In this document: positions 16,763-24,485 of the stretch, piece by piece | How positions within the stretch are numbered: position 1 is the first letter of the stretch | How the letters are laid out: each line of letters starts with the position of its first letter | NCBI GenBank assembly: GCA_001603805.1 | Contig: LUZY01000013.1 | Coordinates: 474,723 to 538,722 of the forward strand | Origin: Deferribacterales bacterium Deferri_01 | Lineage (GTDB): Bacteria > Chrysiogenota > Deferribacteres > Deferribacterales > Geovibrionaceae | Length of the DNA stretch: 64,000 bases | Direction: 5' to 3' | Made by a program: the position numbers and the translations under genes | The notes under the pieces: model-generated | The model's database searches: none | Seen by the model: the letters and a program-made list of their open reading frames with translations, nothing else | What the model was told of the DNA's origin: nothing

Positions 16763-17545
16763 TCACTTATGCTTCCATATTTTGTAAGAGGAAATGAAAA
16801 GTATCGCCGAAAGAGAAGGAAGAAGTATGTATTCGGGCACGATTCCGAGAAGCCTGCCGCCGATAAATGTTCCTGCTATGGAACCTGCCGCCATGAATAT
16901 TATGAATATATTATTCTTTCTGATCACGGCAAAACTCCGGTCTTTTGAATATCTTGCAAATCCTGCAAGCATTGTCGGAAGACTCACTGCAAGGGAAAGG
17001 CTCCCTGCTGTTTTTATATCAAGCCCGAAGAGAAGAATAAGCGTAGGGATAAGCAGTTCTCCACCGGCAACACCCAGAAGAGAAGCAAACACACCTATGA
17101 TAAACCCCGCAGCAACTCCAAGAACTGTCTGAAGAGTTCCCTGTTCAAAGTATGCTGCTCCGGATATCATACCGTGGCTGAAAAGCAGAATAAAAGCTAT
17201 TATAACAAGCATCGCAGCAATTATCCTGAAAAAGGTCTTTGAATGCAGTTTAACAGCAAAGCTGGCTCCGATCCATGCGCCCAGAACACTGCCTGCCAAG
17301 AGATTGAGGATTACTGTCCAGTGGTCACTGAAAACGCTTACAGGAACAGACTGTGCCCTGAAAGGAATAGCGGAGGCAACTACCACTAGGCTAGCCGCTT
17401 TGTTCAGTATTACAGCGTCCAAAGCAGAGAAACGGAAAAAAGATATGAGAACAGGAAGCCTGAACTCTGCTCCGCCCAAACCGATTAAACCGCCCAGAGT
17501 GCCTATAGACAAACCGCTTATAAAACTTGCGATATTCCTTCTCAT
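16763..17545 (-). CDS. TSUP (TauE/SafE) family sulfite/anion permease
   Basis: A polytopic membrane protein with about eight helices in two pseudo-repeats; each begins with the family glycine-rich turn, GTLGGLIGLGGAEFRLPVL in the first half and GVFASLLGVAGGELLIPTL in the second. TSUP proteins export or import sulfite, sulfonates or related oxidised organosulfur anions. The ATG chosen (260 residues) has an AGAGGT site six bases upstream; a TTG 11 codons earlier lacks one. It diverges from a regulator gene with a molybdate-type ligand domain, and an inverted repeat lies between, so it may be regulated by that protein. Confidence 0.85.
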   Translation of the reverse strand: MRRNIASFISGLSIGTLGGLIGLGGAEFRLPVLISFFRFSALDAVILNKAASLVVVASAIPFRAQSVPVSVFSDHWTVILNLLAGSVLGAWIGASFAVKLHSKTFFRIIAAMLVIIAFILLFSHGMISGAAYFEQGTLQTVLGVAAGFIIGVFASLLGVAGGELLIPTLILLFGLDIKTAGSLSLAVSLPTMLAGFARYSKDRSFAVIRKNNIFIIFMAAGSIAGTFIGGRLLGIVPEYILLPSLSAILFISSYKIWKHK

Positions 17546-17582
17546 TTCAACCTCTGTCAAATCAATATAAAATATCAAACAG

Positions 17583-17623
17583 TATGAAACATGATAAATA
17601 TAAACATTAAATCATGTTTCATA
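17583..17623. promoter_or_regulatory. 12-bp perfect inverted repeat, candidate operator
   Basis: The arms tatgaaacatga and tcatgtttcata are exact reverse complements separated by 17 bases (centre to centre 29). They lie in the divergent region between the TSUP permease and the HTH regulator. A further partial half-site, taatcatg, follows the right arm. Position and symmetry suggest binding of a dimeric regulator, most simply the divergent HTH protein. Confidence 0.6.
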
Positions 17624-17706
17624 TTGTTTAATCATGCAATATCATCTATAAATATATTAGTCAATATTATTAAATGAACATATATATAAAACTAAAAGGT
17701 CGAATT

Positions 17707-18648
17707 ATGAAAAACCAGACAGCATTAACAGTTCAAGATGTCGCTGAAATGCTTAATATTGCTAAAAACACAGTCTATGACTTGATCAAGAGGAAAGAAA
17801 TCAACTCTTACAAGGTTGGAAGAAAAGTCAGGTTTACTCTAAAAGATGTTGAAGACTACATCTCAAACTCAAAAAAGATCCGCACATTGGAAAAATGTGA
17901 GATATGCCATGCTGAAAACATTTCTGCAGAAGGACAAAAGGAGAAAGGTTTTGTAATATGCGGACAGGATCTGGTTCTTGACGCTCTTGTGGAGAGCATG
18001 CAGAAAAAACCACTCCAACAGCCCGTTCTCCGCTCATATCTCAGCAGTTATGACGGGCTTGTTGAGCTTTACAGAGGCAATGCTTCCGTTACCGCTGCTC
18101 ATCTTTGGGACAGTAGCACAAATACATATAATATACCTTTCGTACGTGCCCTGCTTCCAGGCGTTTCTGCCGTAATAGTGCATCTCACCGTAAGAATACA
18201 GGGATTTTTTGTTGCAAAAGGAAACCCAAAACATATAAAAGGCTGGGAAGACCTCGGTCGCAAGGATATTAAAATAGTCAATAGAGAAAAAGGAGCTGGC
18301 TCAAGAGTTCTGCTGGATGAACATCTTCGCCTGTTAGGGATTAAGGCATCCTCTGTTAACGGATACTTCACTGAAACCGCTGCACATGTAGGGCTTGCCA
18401 GTACAGTTGGCAGAGGAGATGCCGATATAGCGGTGGGGAGCGAATTTATTGCCTGTCAAATGGAATCAGTGGATTTTATACCGTTGCAGAAGGAAAGCTT
18501 TGAACTTGTCATAAAAAAAGAAGATTTAGTTAAAGACAGTGTCAGGCAAATGATGCGTATTTTAGAATCTTCTCAATTTCGGCAGGAGTTTGAAGGCATA
18601 ACTGGCTACGATGTGGCAAATATGGGCACAATCGTAGCCGAAACCTGA
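17707..18648 (+). CDS. One-component regulator: excisionase-type HTH plus molybdate-binding-like PBP domain
   Basis: A fusion of a short MerR/excisionase-like DNA-binding domain (LTVQDVAEMLNIAKNTVYDL, then the VGRKVRFTLKDVEDYI wing) with a C-terminal periplasmic-binding-protein-like domain of the COG1910 type. That domain shows GNASVTAAHLWD, YNIPFVRALLPG, NREKGAGSRVLLDEHL and GRGDADIAVGSEF, usually linked to molybdate or tungstate sensing in the cytoplasm. The start with MKNQTAL is preferred over an ATG 11 codons upstream because AAAGG sits just ahead of it; it gives 313 residues. The cysteines CEICH near residue 60 are an oddity. It is one of only two plus-strand genes and converges on dut. 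Confidence 0.85.
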   Translation: MKNQTALTVQDVAEMLNIAKNTVYDLIKRKEINSYKVGRKVRFTLKDVEDYISNSKKIRTLEKCEICHAENISAEGQKEKGFVICGQDLVLDALVESMQKKPLQQPVLRSYLSSYDGLVELYRGNASVTAAHLWDSSTNTYNIPFVRALLPGVSAVIVHLTVRIQGFFVAKGNPKHIKGWEDLGRKDIKIVNREKGAGSRVLLDEHLRLLGIKASSVNGYFTETAAHVGLASTVGRGDADIAVGSEFIACQMESVDFIPLQKESFELVIKKEDLVKDSVRQMMRILESSQFRQEFEGITGYDVANMGTIVAET

Positions 18649-18652
18649 GTTT

Positions 18653-19093
18653 TTATTTTACTCCGGAATGCCCGAAACCGCCTGAGGAGCGTTCTGTATC
18701 GTCTAGGGTTTGAACCGCCTGAATGTCCATCCTTGCAACTTTCGCAAAAACAGCCTGAGCTATGCGATCCCCTTTTTCATACTTAAATGTATTTTTTGAG
18801 TGATTTATGAGGATAATACCCACTTCGCCCCTGTAATCGCTGTCGATTGTACCGGGAGAGTTAAGTACCGTAACGCCCTGTTTGAGAGCAAGCCCGCTTC
18901 TGGGACGAATCTGGGCTTCGTATCCTTCGGGTATAGCCATTTTCAGTCCGGTTTTAACCAGCTTGAAGCAGCCTGCTTCTATCTCGCCTGATTCCCCTGC
19001 TCTTATATCCATACCAGCAGCACCGTCTGTCTGATACATAGGGATAAATTCCGCTCCGTGTTCGCTTATGATTCTGACGGTAGTATAAGACAT
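18653..19093 (-). CDS. dut: Deoxyuridine 5'-triphosphate nucleotidohydrolase (dUTPase)
   Basis: Trimeric dUTPase, which hydrolyses dUTP to dUMP and keeps uracil out of DNA. All five family motifs appear in the 146-residue protein: AAGMDIRAG, RPRSGLALK, GTIDSDYRGEVG, KGDRIAQAVF, and the C-terminal RSSGGFGHSG arm that closes over the active site. Its start overlaps the M16 peptidase gene by 28 bases. It is convergent with the HTH regulator, only a few bases apart, with no visible terminator between. Confidence 0.95.
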   Translation of the reverse strand: MSYTTVRIISEHGAEFIPMYQTDGAAGMDIRAGESGEIEAGCFKLVKTGLKMAIPEGYEAQIRPRSGLALKQGVTVLNSPGTIDSDYRGEVGIILINHSKNTFKYEKGDRIAQAVFAKVARMDIQAVQTLDDTERSSGGFGHSGVK

Positions 19094-20292
19094 CTCGACT
19101 CCTCCGCTGAGTAATATTTTTCCGCAATGGAATTAACGCCCGAAAGCGTCATACTTTTGATTCTCTTCGTTATATTGTCACTGTCAACAGTCTTTCCATG
19201 AAAAAAGAACTGGCGAAGATTGGAAAACATTCTGCCTGATGAAGTTTCCAGACCGGAGCAGAAGCCGTAGAGCATCTGATTAACCGCAAGCTCAAACTCA
19301 GCCTTTGTAATGCCGTGCTTTGCCATACGTTTAATTTCATTCATTGTTATTTCCTCAACTGCTCCGAGATTTTCACGATCACAGCTGAAAAATACAGAAA
19401 GTGCGCCGCACATTGCGTACAGGCTCATATCTGTCTCAATATTATAGCAAAGCCCTCTTTTCTCCCTGACCTCTTGAAAGAGGCGGGAACTCATCAGGCC
19501 GCCAAGGATCATATTAAGGGCTGAAAGCTCAAAACGCTCGTCATTTGATGCTGTACAGGCCGGCAGCATGTACTGAGCATAGACCTGTTCTACACCAAGG
19601 CTGAGAGTTTTATCAAACCTTTTGCTCACGCACTCTTTATCGAATGGGGCAGTCGCTTTTGAATATACATCAGCACCAATGTTGTCCAAAGCTTTTACAA
19701 CATCATCTGCTGTTGCACTCCCCGCAACCGAGATAATACAGTTCCCTGCGGTGTACTTCTCATTGTAAAAGGTTCTTAAAGATTCAACACCAAACCCCTT
19801 CACTGACTGTTCTGTACCCGAAATAGGCATAGCCATCGGGTGTCCTTCAAAGAAATAACCTTCCGCCTCTTCATCAAGATATTCTTCCGGACTGTCTTTC
19901 AGAGAAGCTATCTCTGTAAGAATAACCTTCTGCTCGTGCTTAAAGTCGGCTTCGGAAAGCTTCGGGAAAAAGGCAATATCAAGCAGAATATCCATAAATT
20001 TATCAAAATTGCCGGAAAAACCGTTAATGTAGAAGGTCGTCTGTTCTTTTGTGGTATAGGCGTTCATGTACCCGCCCAGTCTTTCAGATTCCTTACTTAT
20101 CTCTTCCTGAGTGTATTTGCGGCTTCCTCTGAAAACAAGATGCTCAATAAAGTGAGATACACCGTTTACTGCCGGAGTTTCAGACATGCTGCCGTTTTTA
20201 AATGTTACAGATAAGGAGACAAGCCCGTTTGAACCGATGGAACTGTCTGTTAGTATAGGCAATTCGCCGTGATATGTAAGTATGGGTTTCAT
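19066..20292 (-). CDS. M16 (insulinase/processing-peptidase) family zinc protease
   Basis: A 408-residue single-chain M16B peptidase. The inverted zinc motif HFIEH (His47, Glu50, His51) lies in VSHFIEHLVFRGS, and the distal glutamate helix is in EQKVILTEIASLKDSPEEYLDE. The second half carries the inactive repeat with VREKRGLCYNIE. No signal peptide is visible, so it is probably cytoplasmic like B. subtilis YmxG/MlpA, which is also encoded downstream of pnp and next to dut. Substrate is unknown. Confidence 0.92.
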   Translation of the reverse strand: MKPILTYHGELPILTDSSIGSNGLVSLSVTFKNGSMSETPAVNGVSHFIEHLVFRGSRKYTQEEISKESERLGGYMNAYTTKEQTTFYINGFSGNFDKFMDILLDIAFFPKLSEADFKHEQKVILTEIASLKDSPEEYLDEEAEGYFFEGHPMAMPISGTEQSVKGFGVESLRTFYNEKYTAGNCIISVAGSATADDVVKALDNIGADVYSKATAPFDKECVSKRFDKTLSLGVEQVYAQYMLPACTASNDERFELSALNMILGGLMSSRLFQEVREKRGLCYNIETDMSLYAMCGALSVFFSCDRENLGAVEEITMNEIKRMAKHGITKAEFELAVNQMLYGFCSGLETSSGRMFSNLRQFFFHGKTVDSDNITKRIKSMTLSGVNSIAEKYYSAEESRCLILPSES

Positions 20293-20302
20293 AAGAATCT
20301 AC

Positions 20303-20331
20303 AAAAAAGGCACACATAAAGTGTGCCTTTT
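20303..20331 (-). terminator. Rho-independent terminator after pnp
   Basis: An 11-bp perfect stem (aaaaggcacac with gtgtgcctttt) with loop ataaa (tttat on the minus strand) and a run of six T on the minus strand. It lies 45 bases after the pnp stop and only about 10 bases before the M16 peptidase ATG, so M16 and dut depend on read-through or on a promoter overlapping this site. Confidence 0.85.
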
Positions 20332-20375
20332 ATTATTTTTATTAATTATTTCAAAAAATTCGTAAAGAACAGAGA

Positions 20376-22475
20376 TTACAACAGCACCTTTCTGGAAATT
20401 TTGTGCCTGCCGTTCTGATCTTTTCCGAGATATTTTACTTCAACAACGTCACCGAGTTTAAGAAAATCAGCTATGTTATTGATACGCTCGTTGCTGTACT
20501 GGGAAACGTGAAGAAGAGCTTCAACGCCGGGGATTATCTCCACAAATGCGCCGTAGTCCATTATCTTCTTAACTTTACCCTGATAAACCTTGTCAAGCTC
20601 CACTTCCTGAACCGTACCGTTGATTCTGGCTATGGCTGCTTCTATGGCTTCTTTGCTCACGGCAAATACGTTTACCTGACCTGTATCATCGATATCGATC
20701 TGGGCTCCGGTATCTTCAACGATTGCTTTTATGTTCTTTCCGCCGGGTCCTATAAGAAGTCCGATCTTCTCAGGGTTAATCTTGAGAGTCTGGTATCTGG
20801 GTGCAGTTTCGGCGAGTTCTTCCCTGTAAGTGGGGAGAGCTTCTTTCATTTTACCGAGGATATGCAGCCTTGATCTCTTAGCTTGTGCAAGGGCTTCCTC
20901 AAGAAGCTTTCTTGAAAGACCTTCAATCTTAATATCCATCTGAAGAGCGGTGATTCCGTTTTCTGTTCCGGCTACTTTAAAGTCCATATCGCCGAGGTGG
21001 TCTTCAGTTCCCATAATGTCGCTGAGGATTATGTATCTGTCGCCTTCTTTGATGAGACCCATAGCAACACCTGCTACAACATCCTTAACGGGCACGCCCG
21101 CATCCATAAGGCTGAGGCAGCCGCCGCAAACAGTCGCCATTGAAGACGAACCGTTGGACTCAAGAACCTCAGAAACAACTCTGAGCGAATAAGGGAAGTC
21201 CGCTTCAGCGGGGAGAATTGGTAAAAGGGCTCTTTCAGCAAGAGCGCCATGACCTATCTCTCTTCTGCCGGGACCTCTGAGAAAGCCAACCTCACCCACA
21301 CAGAATGGGGGGAAGTTGTAGTGAAGCATAAAGCGTTTTTTCGATTCGCCTTCTATGTTGTCCAGCATCTGTGTATCGGTTTTTGTACCGAGAGTGGCAA
21401 CAGCAAGTGCCTGAGTTTCGCCTCTGGTGAAGAGAGCAGAACCGTGGGGCATGGGCAGAAGGTGAGTTTCGATATCAATGGGGCGTACATCTTCAGCCGT
21501 ACGTCCGTCGATTCTTTTACCGCTGTCAAGGGAGAAGTCACGGAAGACTTTTTTCTCAACATGGTGCCATACTTCTTTATAGAAGCTCTTCTTATCAGCG
21601 TATTCTTCGCCGAGTCTGGCTTCAACTGTTTCAAAATACTCGTCCCTGACCTGATCAAGGGCTGCGTATTTTTCAAGCTTGCCGGGAATAACAAGAGCTG
21701 CGTTGATTTTTTCTTTAAGTTCTTTTTCAGCTTCTTCCAGAACTTCCGCAGGAACAGAGAAATCTTTATATTCAAATTTCGCTTTTCCGCATTTTTCGGC
21801 AAATTCCTTCTGAGTGCTGCAAAGAATTTTTATTTGATCATGGGCAAACTGGAGTGCCTCGACAACCTCTTCCTCGGTAACCATTTCCATTCCGGCTTCA
21901 ACCATGTTAATGGCATCGTCCGAACCTGCAACAACTATATTCATCGTAAGTTCGCTGAATATTTCGTATGAGGGGTTGATTATAAGCTGTCCGTTGTGTT
22001 TACCGATCCTTACACCCGCAACAGGAGTGTTAAAGGGTATATCCGAAATGAGCAGAGCAGCACTGGAAGCGTTTATTGCAAGTACATCAGGCGAATGCTT
22101 GCCGTCATAAGACACAACGGTAGCGATAACCTGAGTCTCGTTTCTGAACCCGTCGGGGAACATAGGACGAAGGGGTCTGTCAATAAGCCTTGCTATAAGG
22201 GTTTCCTTGTCAGAGGGTTTGTTCTCTCTTTTAAGGAATCCGCCGGGCACTTTGCCCACTGCGTAGAATTTTTCAACGTAGTTTACAGTAAGGGGGAAGA
22301 AATCCACACCGTCAGAGGCTTCTTTTCTTCCTGTGGCGGTAACAAGTATAACTGTGCCGCCTTGACGTATCCAGATACTTCCGTTAGCCTGCTTTGCTTT
22401 CCAGCCCGTTTCAAATATTATGGGTTCGGCATCTTCACGCAAGCTTACCGATACGGTATCGAGTTTTTTATCCAT
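20376..22475 (-). CDS. pnp: Polynucleotide phosphorylase
   Basis: PNPase degrades RNA 3' to 5' using phosphate, in the degradosome. The 699-residue protein has two RNase PH domains (the second with FTRGETQALAVATLGT and DHLGDMDFKVAGT), then a KH domain (IGLLIGPGGKNIKAIVEDTG) near residue 565 and a C-terminal S1 domain (GKVKKIMDYGAFVEIIPG). It follows rpsO after three bases, the conserved rpsO-pnp order. In E. coli this pair is controlled by RNase III cleavage in the intercistronic region, but here the gap is too short for such a hairpin. Confidence 0.97.
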   Translation of the reverse strand: MDKKLDTVSVSLREDAEPIIFETGWKAKQANGSIWIRQGGTVILVTATGRKEASDGVDFFPLTVNYVEKFYAVGKVPGGFLKRENKPSDKETLIARLIDRPLRPMFPDGFRNETQVIATVVSYDGKHSPDVLAINASSAALLISDIPFNTPVAGVRIGKHNGQLIINPSYEIFSELTMNIVVAGSDDAINMVEAGMEMVTEEEVVEALQFAHDQIKILCSTQKEFAEKCGKAKFEYKDFSVPAEVLEEAEKELKEKINAALVIPGKLEKYAALDQVRDEYFETVEARLGEEYADKKSFYKEVWHHVEKKVFRDFSLDSGKRIDGRTAEDVRPIDIETHLLPMPHGSALFTRGETQALAVATLGTKTDTQMLDNIEGESKKRFMLHYNFPPFCVGEVGFLRGPGRREIGHGALAERALLPILPAEADFPYSLRVVSEVLESNGSSSMATVCGGCLSLMDAGVPVKDVVAGVAMGLIKEGDRYIILSDIMGTEDHLGDMDFKVAGTENGITALQMDIKIEGLSRKLLEEALAQAKRSRLHILGKMKEALPTYREELAETAPRYQTLKINPEKIGLLIGPGGKNIKAIVEDTGAQIDIDDTGQVNVFAVSKEAIEAAIARINGTVQEVELDKVYQGKVKKIMDYGAFVEIIPGVEALLHVSQYSNERINNIADFLKLGDVVEVKYLGKDQNGRHKISRKVLL

Positions 22476-22478
22476 GCG

Positions 22479-22748
22479 TTATTTCCTGATTCCGAGAGTC
22501 TCGATAATCGTGCGGTATCTTTTGAAATCTTTCTTTTTCACGTAATCGAGAAGCTGACGTCTCTGTCCGACAAGGAGGAGCAGACCTCTTCTTGAGTGGT
22601 GATCCTTGGGATTAGTTTTGAAGTGTTCAGTCAGGTAAGTTATTCTCTCAGTGAGAAGAGCTACCTGTACTTCAGGTGATCCTGTGTCTTTTTCGTGCGT
22701 TTTAAACTTGTCGATCAGTTCTGTTTTCTGTTCTTTAGTCATGACCAT
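22479..22748 (-). CDS. rpsO: 30S ribosomal protein S15
   Basis: S15 binds the central domain of 16S rRNA early in 30S assembly. The start MVMTKEQ gives 89 residues, the family length, and has a strong GGAGGT ribosome-binding site (22758-22763) nine bases upstream. A frame extending 47 codons further upstream has no support and would include the leader. Signature segments are [40 protein letters not shown] and [12 protein letters not shown]. It is transcribed ahead of pnp. Confidence 0.97.
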   Translation of the reverse strand: MVMTKEQKTELIDKFKTHEKDTGSPEVQVALLTERITYLTEHFKTNPKDHHSRRGLLLLVGQRRQLLDYVKKKDFKRYRTIIETLGIRK

Positions 22749-22779
22749 TATGATAATACCTCCACAAGCTAAGCCTGAA

Positions 22780-22808
22780 TTTATAACAAATCCGCTGCCA
22801 AAAAACAA
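22780..22808 (-). promoter_or_regulatory. Candidate promoter of rpsO-pnp
   Basis: Minus-strand TTGTTT and TATAAA boxes separated by 17 bases, about 32 bases upstream of the rpsO ATG. Upstream of it lies a hairpin, gcggca (22842-22847 on the complementary reading) with tgccgc (22825-22830). The gap 22749-22881 between truB and rpsO otherwise holds no gene. Confidence 0.5.
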
Positions 22809-22881
22809 GGCAATAATAACATTTGCGGCACATTTTTTGTATGCCGCTATAATTATTTTACCCGATTTTCCGCGTTTTATC

Positions 22882-23784
22882 CTATACAAGAACTTTTATA
22901 ATTTTTAGCGGACAGTCCCCGCCCCTTGCTTTCTCTGCGATGGCGAGTACACGCCCGTTTTTCTCTGATATAAAAAACATTTCCCCGTCTTTGCTCCCTT
23001 CAAAAGGAAGACAGGCATAGTTCCATTCTTTTACCGAAACCCCGTTGGAAACAAGTTTAACCGCCTCATCTTTAACAATTGCATGTTTCCAGTTAAGCAT
23101 AGTTGAAACCGGATGAACAGCAGCGGTGAGCGTTCCCTTGGACGCCATTTCTTCCAAAGCGCTCAAAGTAACCGCATGGGCTACACGGAACATTCCGTTT
23201 GCAGAGCGTATAAGACCGCTCATTACAGCGAAGCAGCCCATTTTAAGCCCTGCTTCATGGATTATGCTCCGTATATATGTCCCCTTGCCGCATTGCACTT
23301 TAACAACGCCCTTAGGGTATGCGTATTCAACCAGCTCAACGGAGTATATACGCATATTCCGTTTTCCGGCATCTTCTATCTCGCCTTTTCTGGCAAGTTT
23401 ATAAGCTCTTTCACCGTTTATCTTTTTTGATGAAAAAGCTGGTATAGTCAGTTCAACTTCTCCGGTGAAAGATTTAAAAATATTTTCAACTTCGGTTATA
23501 TCCGGGCTAATCTGATGATTTTCATCAAGGACAGTCCCTTCAGTGTCAAAGGAGTCGGTTTTCATTCCAAGAGTGAATTCGGCAATATATTCTTTGTCCA
23601 CATCCATGAGATAGTCAACAAATTTTGTGGCATTGCCCACGCACACTGGCAGAACCCCTTCAGCCATAGGATCAAGAGTTCCAAGGTGCCCGCATTTCTT
23701 TACACTGATAATCTTCCGCAGCCTGTCCACCGCCTTGAAAGATGTCATCCCTTTTTCTTTGTAAAGATTAACTATCCCGTTCAT
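22882..23784 (-). CDS. truB: tRNA pseudouridine-55 synthase TruB
   Basis: TruB makes the universal pseudouridine 55 in the tRNA T-loop and acts as an RNA chaperone. The 300-residue protein opens with [20 protein letters not shown] and has the catalytic sequence [18 protein letters not shown] with Asp38. YKLARKGE and [12 protein letters not shown] also match. It overlaps rbfA by 17 bases in the conserved infB-rbfA-truB order. Confidence 0.96.
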   Translation of the reverse strand: MNGIVNLYKEKGMTSFKAVDRLRKIISVKKCGHLGTLDPMAEGVLPVCVGNATKFVDYLMDVDKEYIAEFTLGMKTDSFDTEGTVLDENHQISPDITEVENIFKSFTGEVELTIPAFSSKKINGERAYKLARKGEIEDAGKRNMRIYSVELVEYAYPKGVVKVQCGKGTYIRSIIHEAGLKMGCFAVMSGLIRSANGMFRVAHAVTLSALEEMASKGTLTAAVHPVSTMLNWKHAIVKDEAVKLVSNGVSVKEWNYACLPFEGSKDGEMFFISEKNGRVLAIAEKARGGDCPLKIIKVLV

Positions 23785-24124
23785 CGTCTTCTTTGATTAT
23801 TTCACGGAGAACCTCATCAATTCTGCTTCCGTATTCGGAAGAATCATCAATGAAGAACATAAGTTTAGACGGTGTTTTTTTAAGATGCACCGCTTTTTGA
23901 AGCTGATGTCTTATGAATCCGGCTGAACTCATAAGCCCCCTGTGGATATACTTTAGATTCTCTTTGTTATAGCTGGTGAAAAAAACTTTCGCCTGAGAGA
24001 GATCTCTTGTCACCTCGATTGAGGTTATAACAACATCTTTGACCTTCGGGTCTTTTACATCAAACTGTATTATTCTTGAAATCTCCTCTTTAAGGAGTTC
24101 TGAAACTCTTTCTATTCTATGCAA
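23768..24124 (-). CDS. rbfA: 30S ribosome-binding factor A
   Basis: RbfA helps late 16S rRNA maturation in the small subunit. The 118-residue KH-like protein opens MHRIERVSELLKEEISRII and contains KDVVITSIEVTRDLSQAKVF and LHLKKTPSKLMFFIDDS-type segments (here VHLKKTPSKLMFFIDDSSEY), all typical. It lies between the DUF503 gene and truB. Confidence 0.95.
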   Translation of the reverse strand: MHRIERVSELLKEEISRIIQFDVKDPKVKDVVITSIEVTRDLSQAKVFFTSYNKENLKYIHRGLMSSAGFIRHQLQKAVHLKKTPSKLMFFIDDSSEYGSRIDEVLREIIKEDDERDS

Positions 24125-24148
24125 TTTAAACCTGACCTTTTAAGAAGC

Positions 24149-24430
24149 TCAGAATATTTCCTCATTAATGGAAATAACCTCAACTTCCCCATACGATTCA
24201 ACAAAGTCCATCACAGCCGAAAGCTGGCTTTCAGCATGCTGCCGTTCGGCAGAGACCGTAACAACGGCTATCTCTGCCCTGTTCCATATATCATGTGACC
24301 CGACTTCGCTTACGGCAACATTAAATTTATTTTTCAGTCTGGTTTTGAGACCTGAGATAACCCGTCTTTTATCCTTGAGGGAAAAAGCCTGTTCTATCCC
24401 AAGCCCAAATACCACTGATGCAATGATCAT
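24149..24430 (-). CDS. YlxP-like DUF503 protein
   Basis: A 93-residue ferredoxin-like-fold protein of the DUF503/YlxP family, with the conserved opening IIASVVFGLGIEQAFSLKDK, RRVISGLKTRLKNKFNVAVSE and EVGSHDIWNRAEIAVVTVS. It lies between infB and rbfA as in Firmicutes and many other phyla. The context suggests a role in ribosome assembly or translation; no biochemical function is assumed here. Confidence 0.92.
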   Translation of the reverse strand: MIIASVVFGLGIEQAFSLKDKRRVISGLKTRLKNKFNVAVSEVGSHDIWNRAEIAVVTVSAERQHAESQLSAVMDFVESYGEVEVISINEEIF

Positions 24431-24449
24431 ACACTATGCCACTTGTATC

Positions 24450-24474
24450 GGCAAACCAGCATCCTGTGTTTGCC
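24450..24474 (+). repeat. Solo H1-type hairpin of the dispersed element
   Basis: A perfect 7-bp stem (ggcaaac with gtttgcc) closes a loop cagcatcctgt, matching the tacatcctgt loop of H1 in the full elements. No linker or H2 follows. It lies in the 55-base gap after the infB stop and before the DUF503 gene. Confidence 0.6.
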
Positions 24475-24485
24475 TGAAAGCACTG

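Noticed and set aside
21249-21971. 240-codon plus-strand open frame
   Set aside because: Antisense to pnp; Phe/Ser-rich translation typical of a shadow frame.
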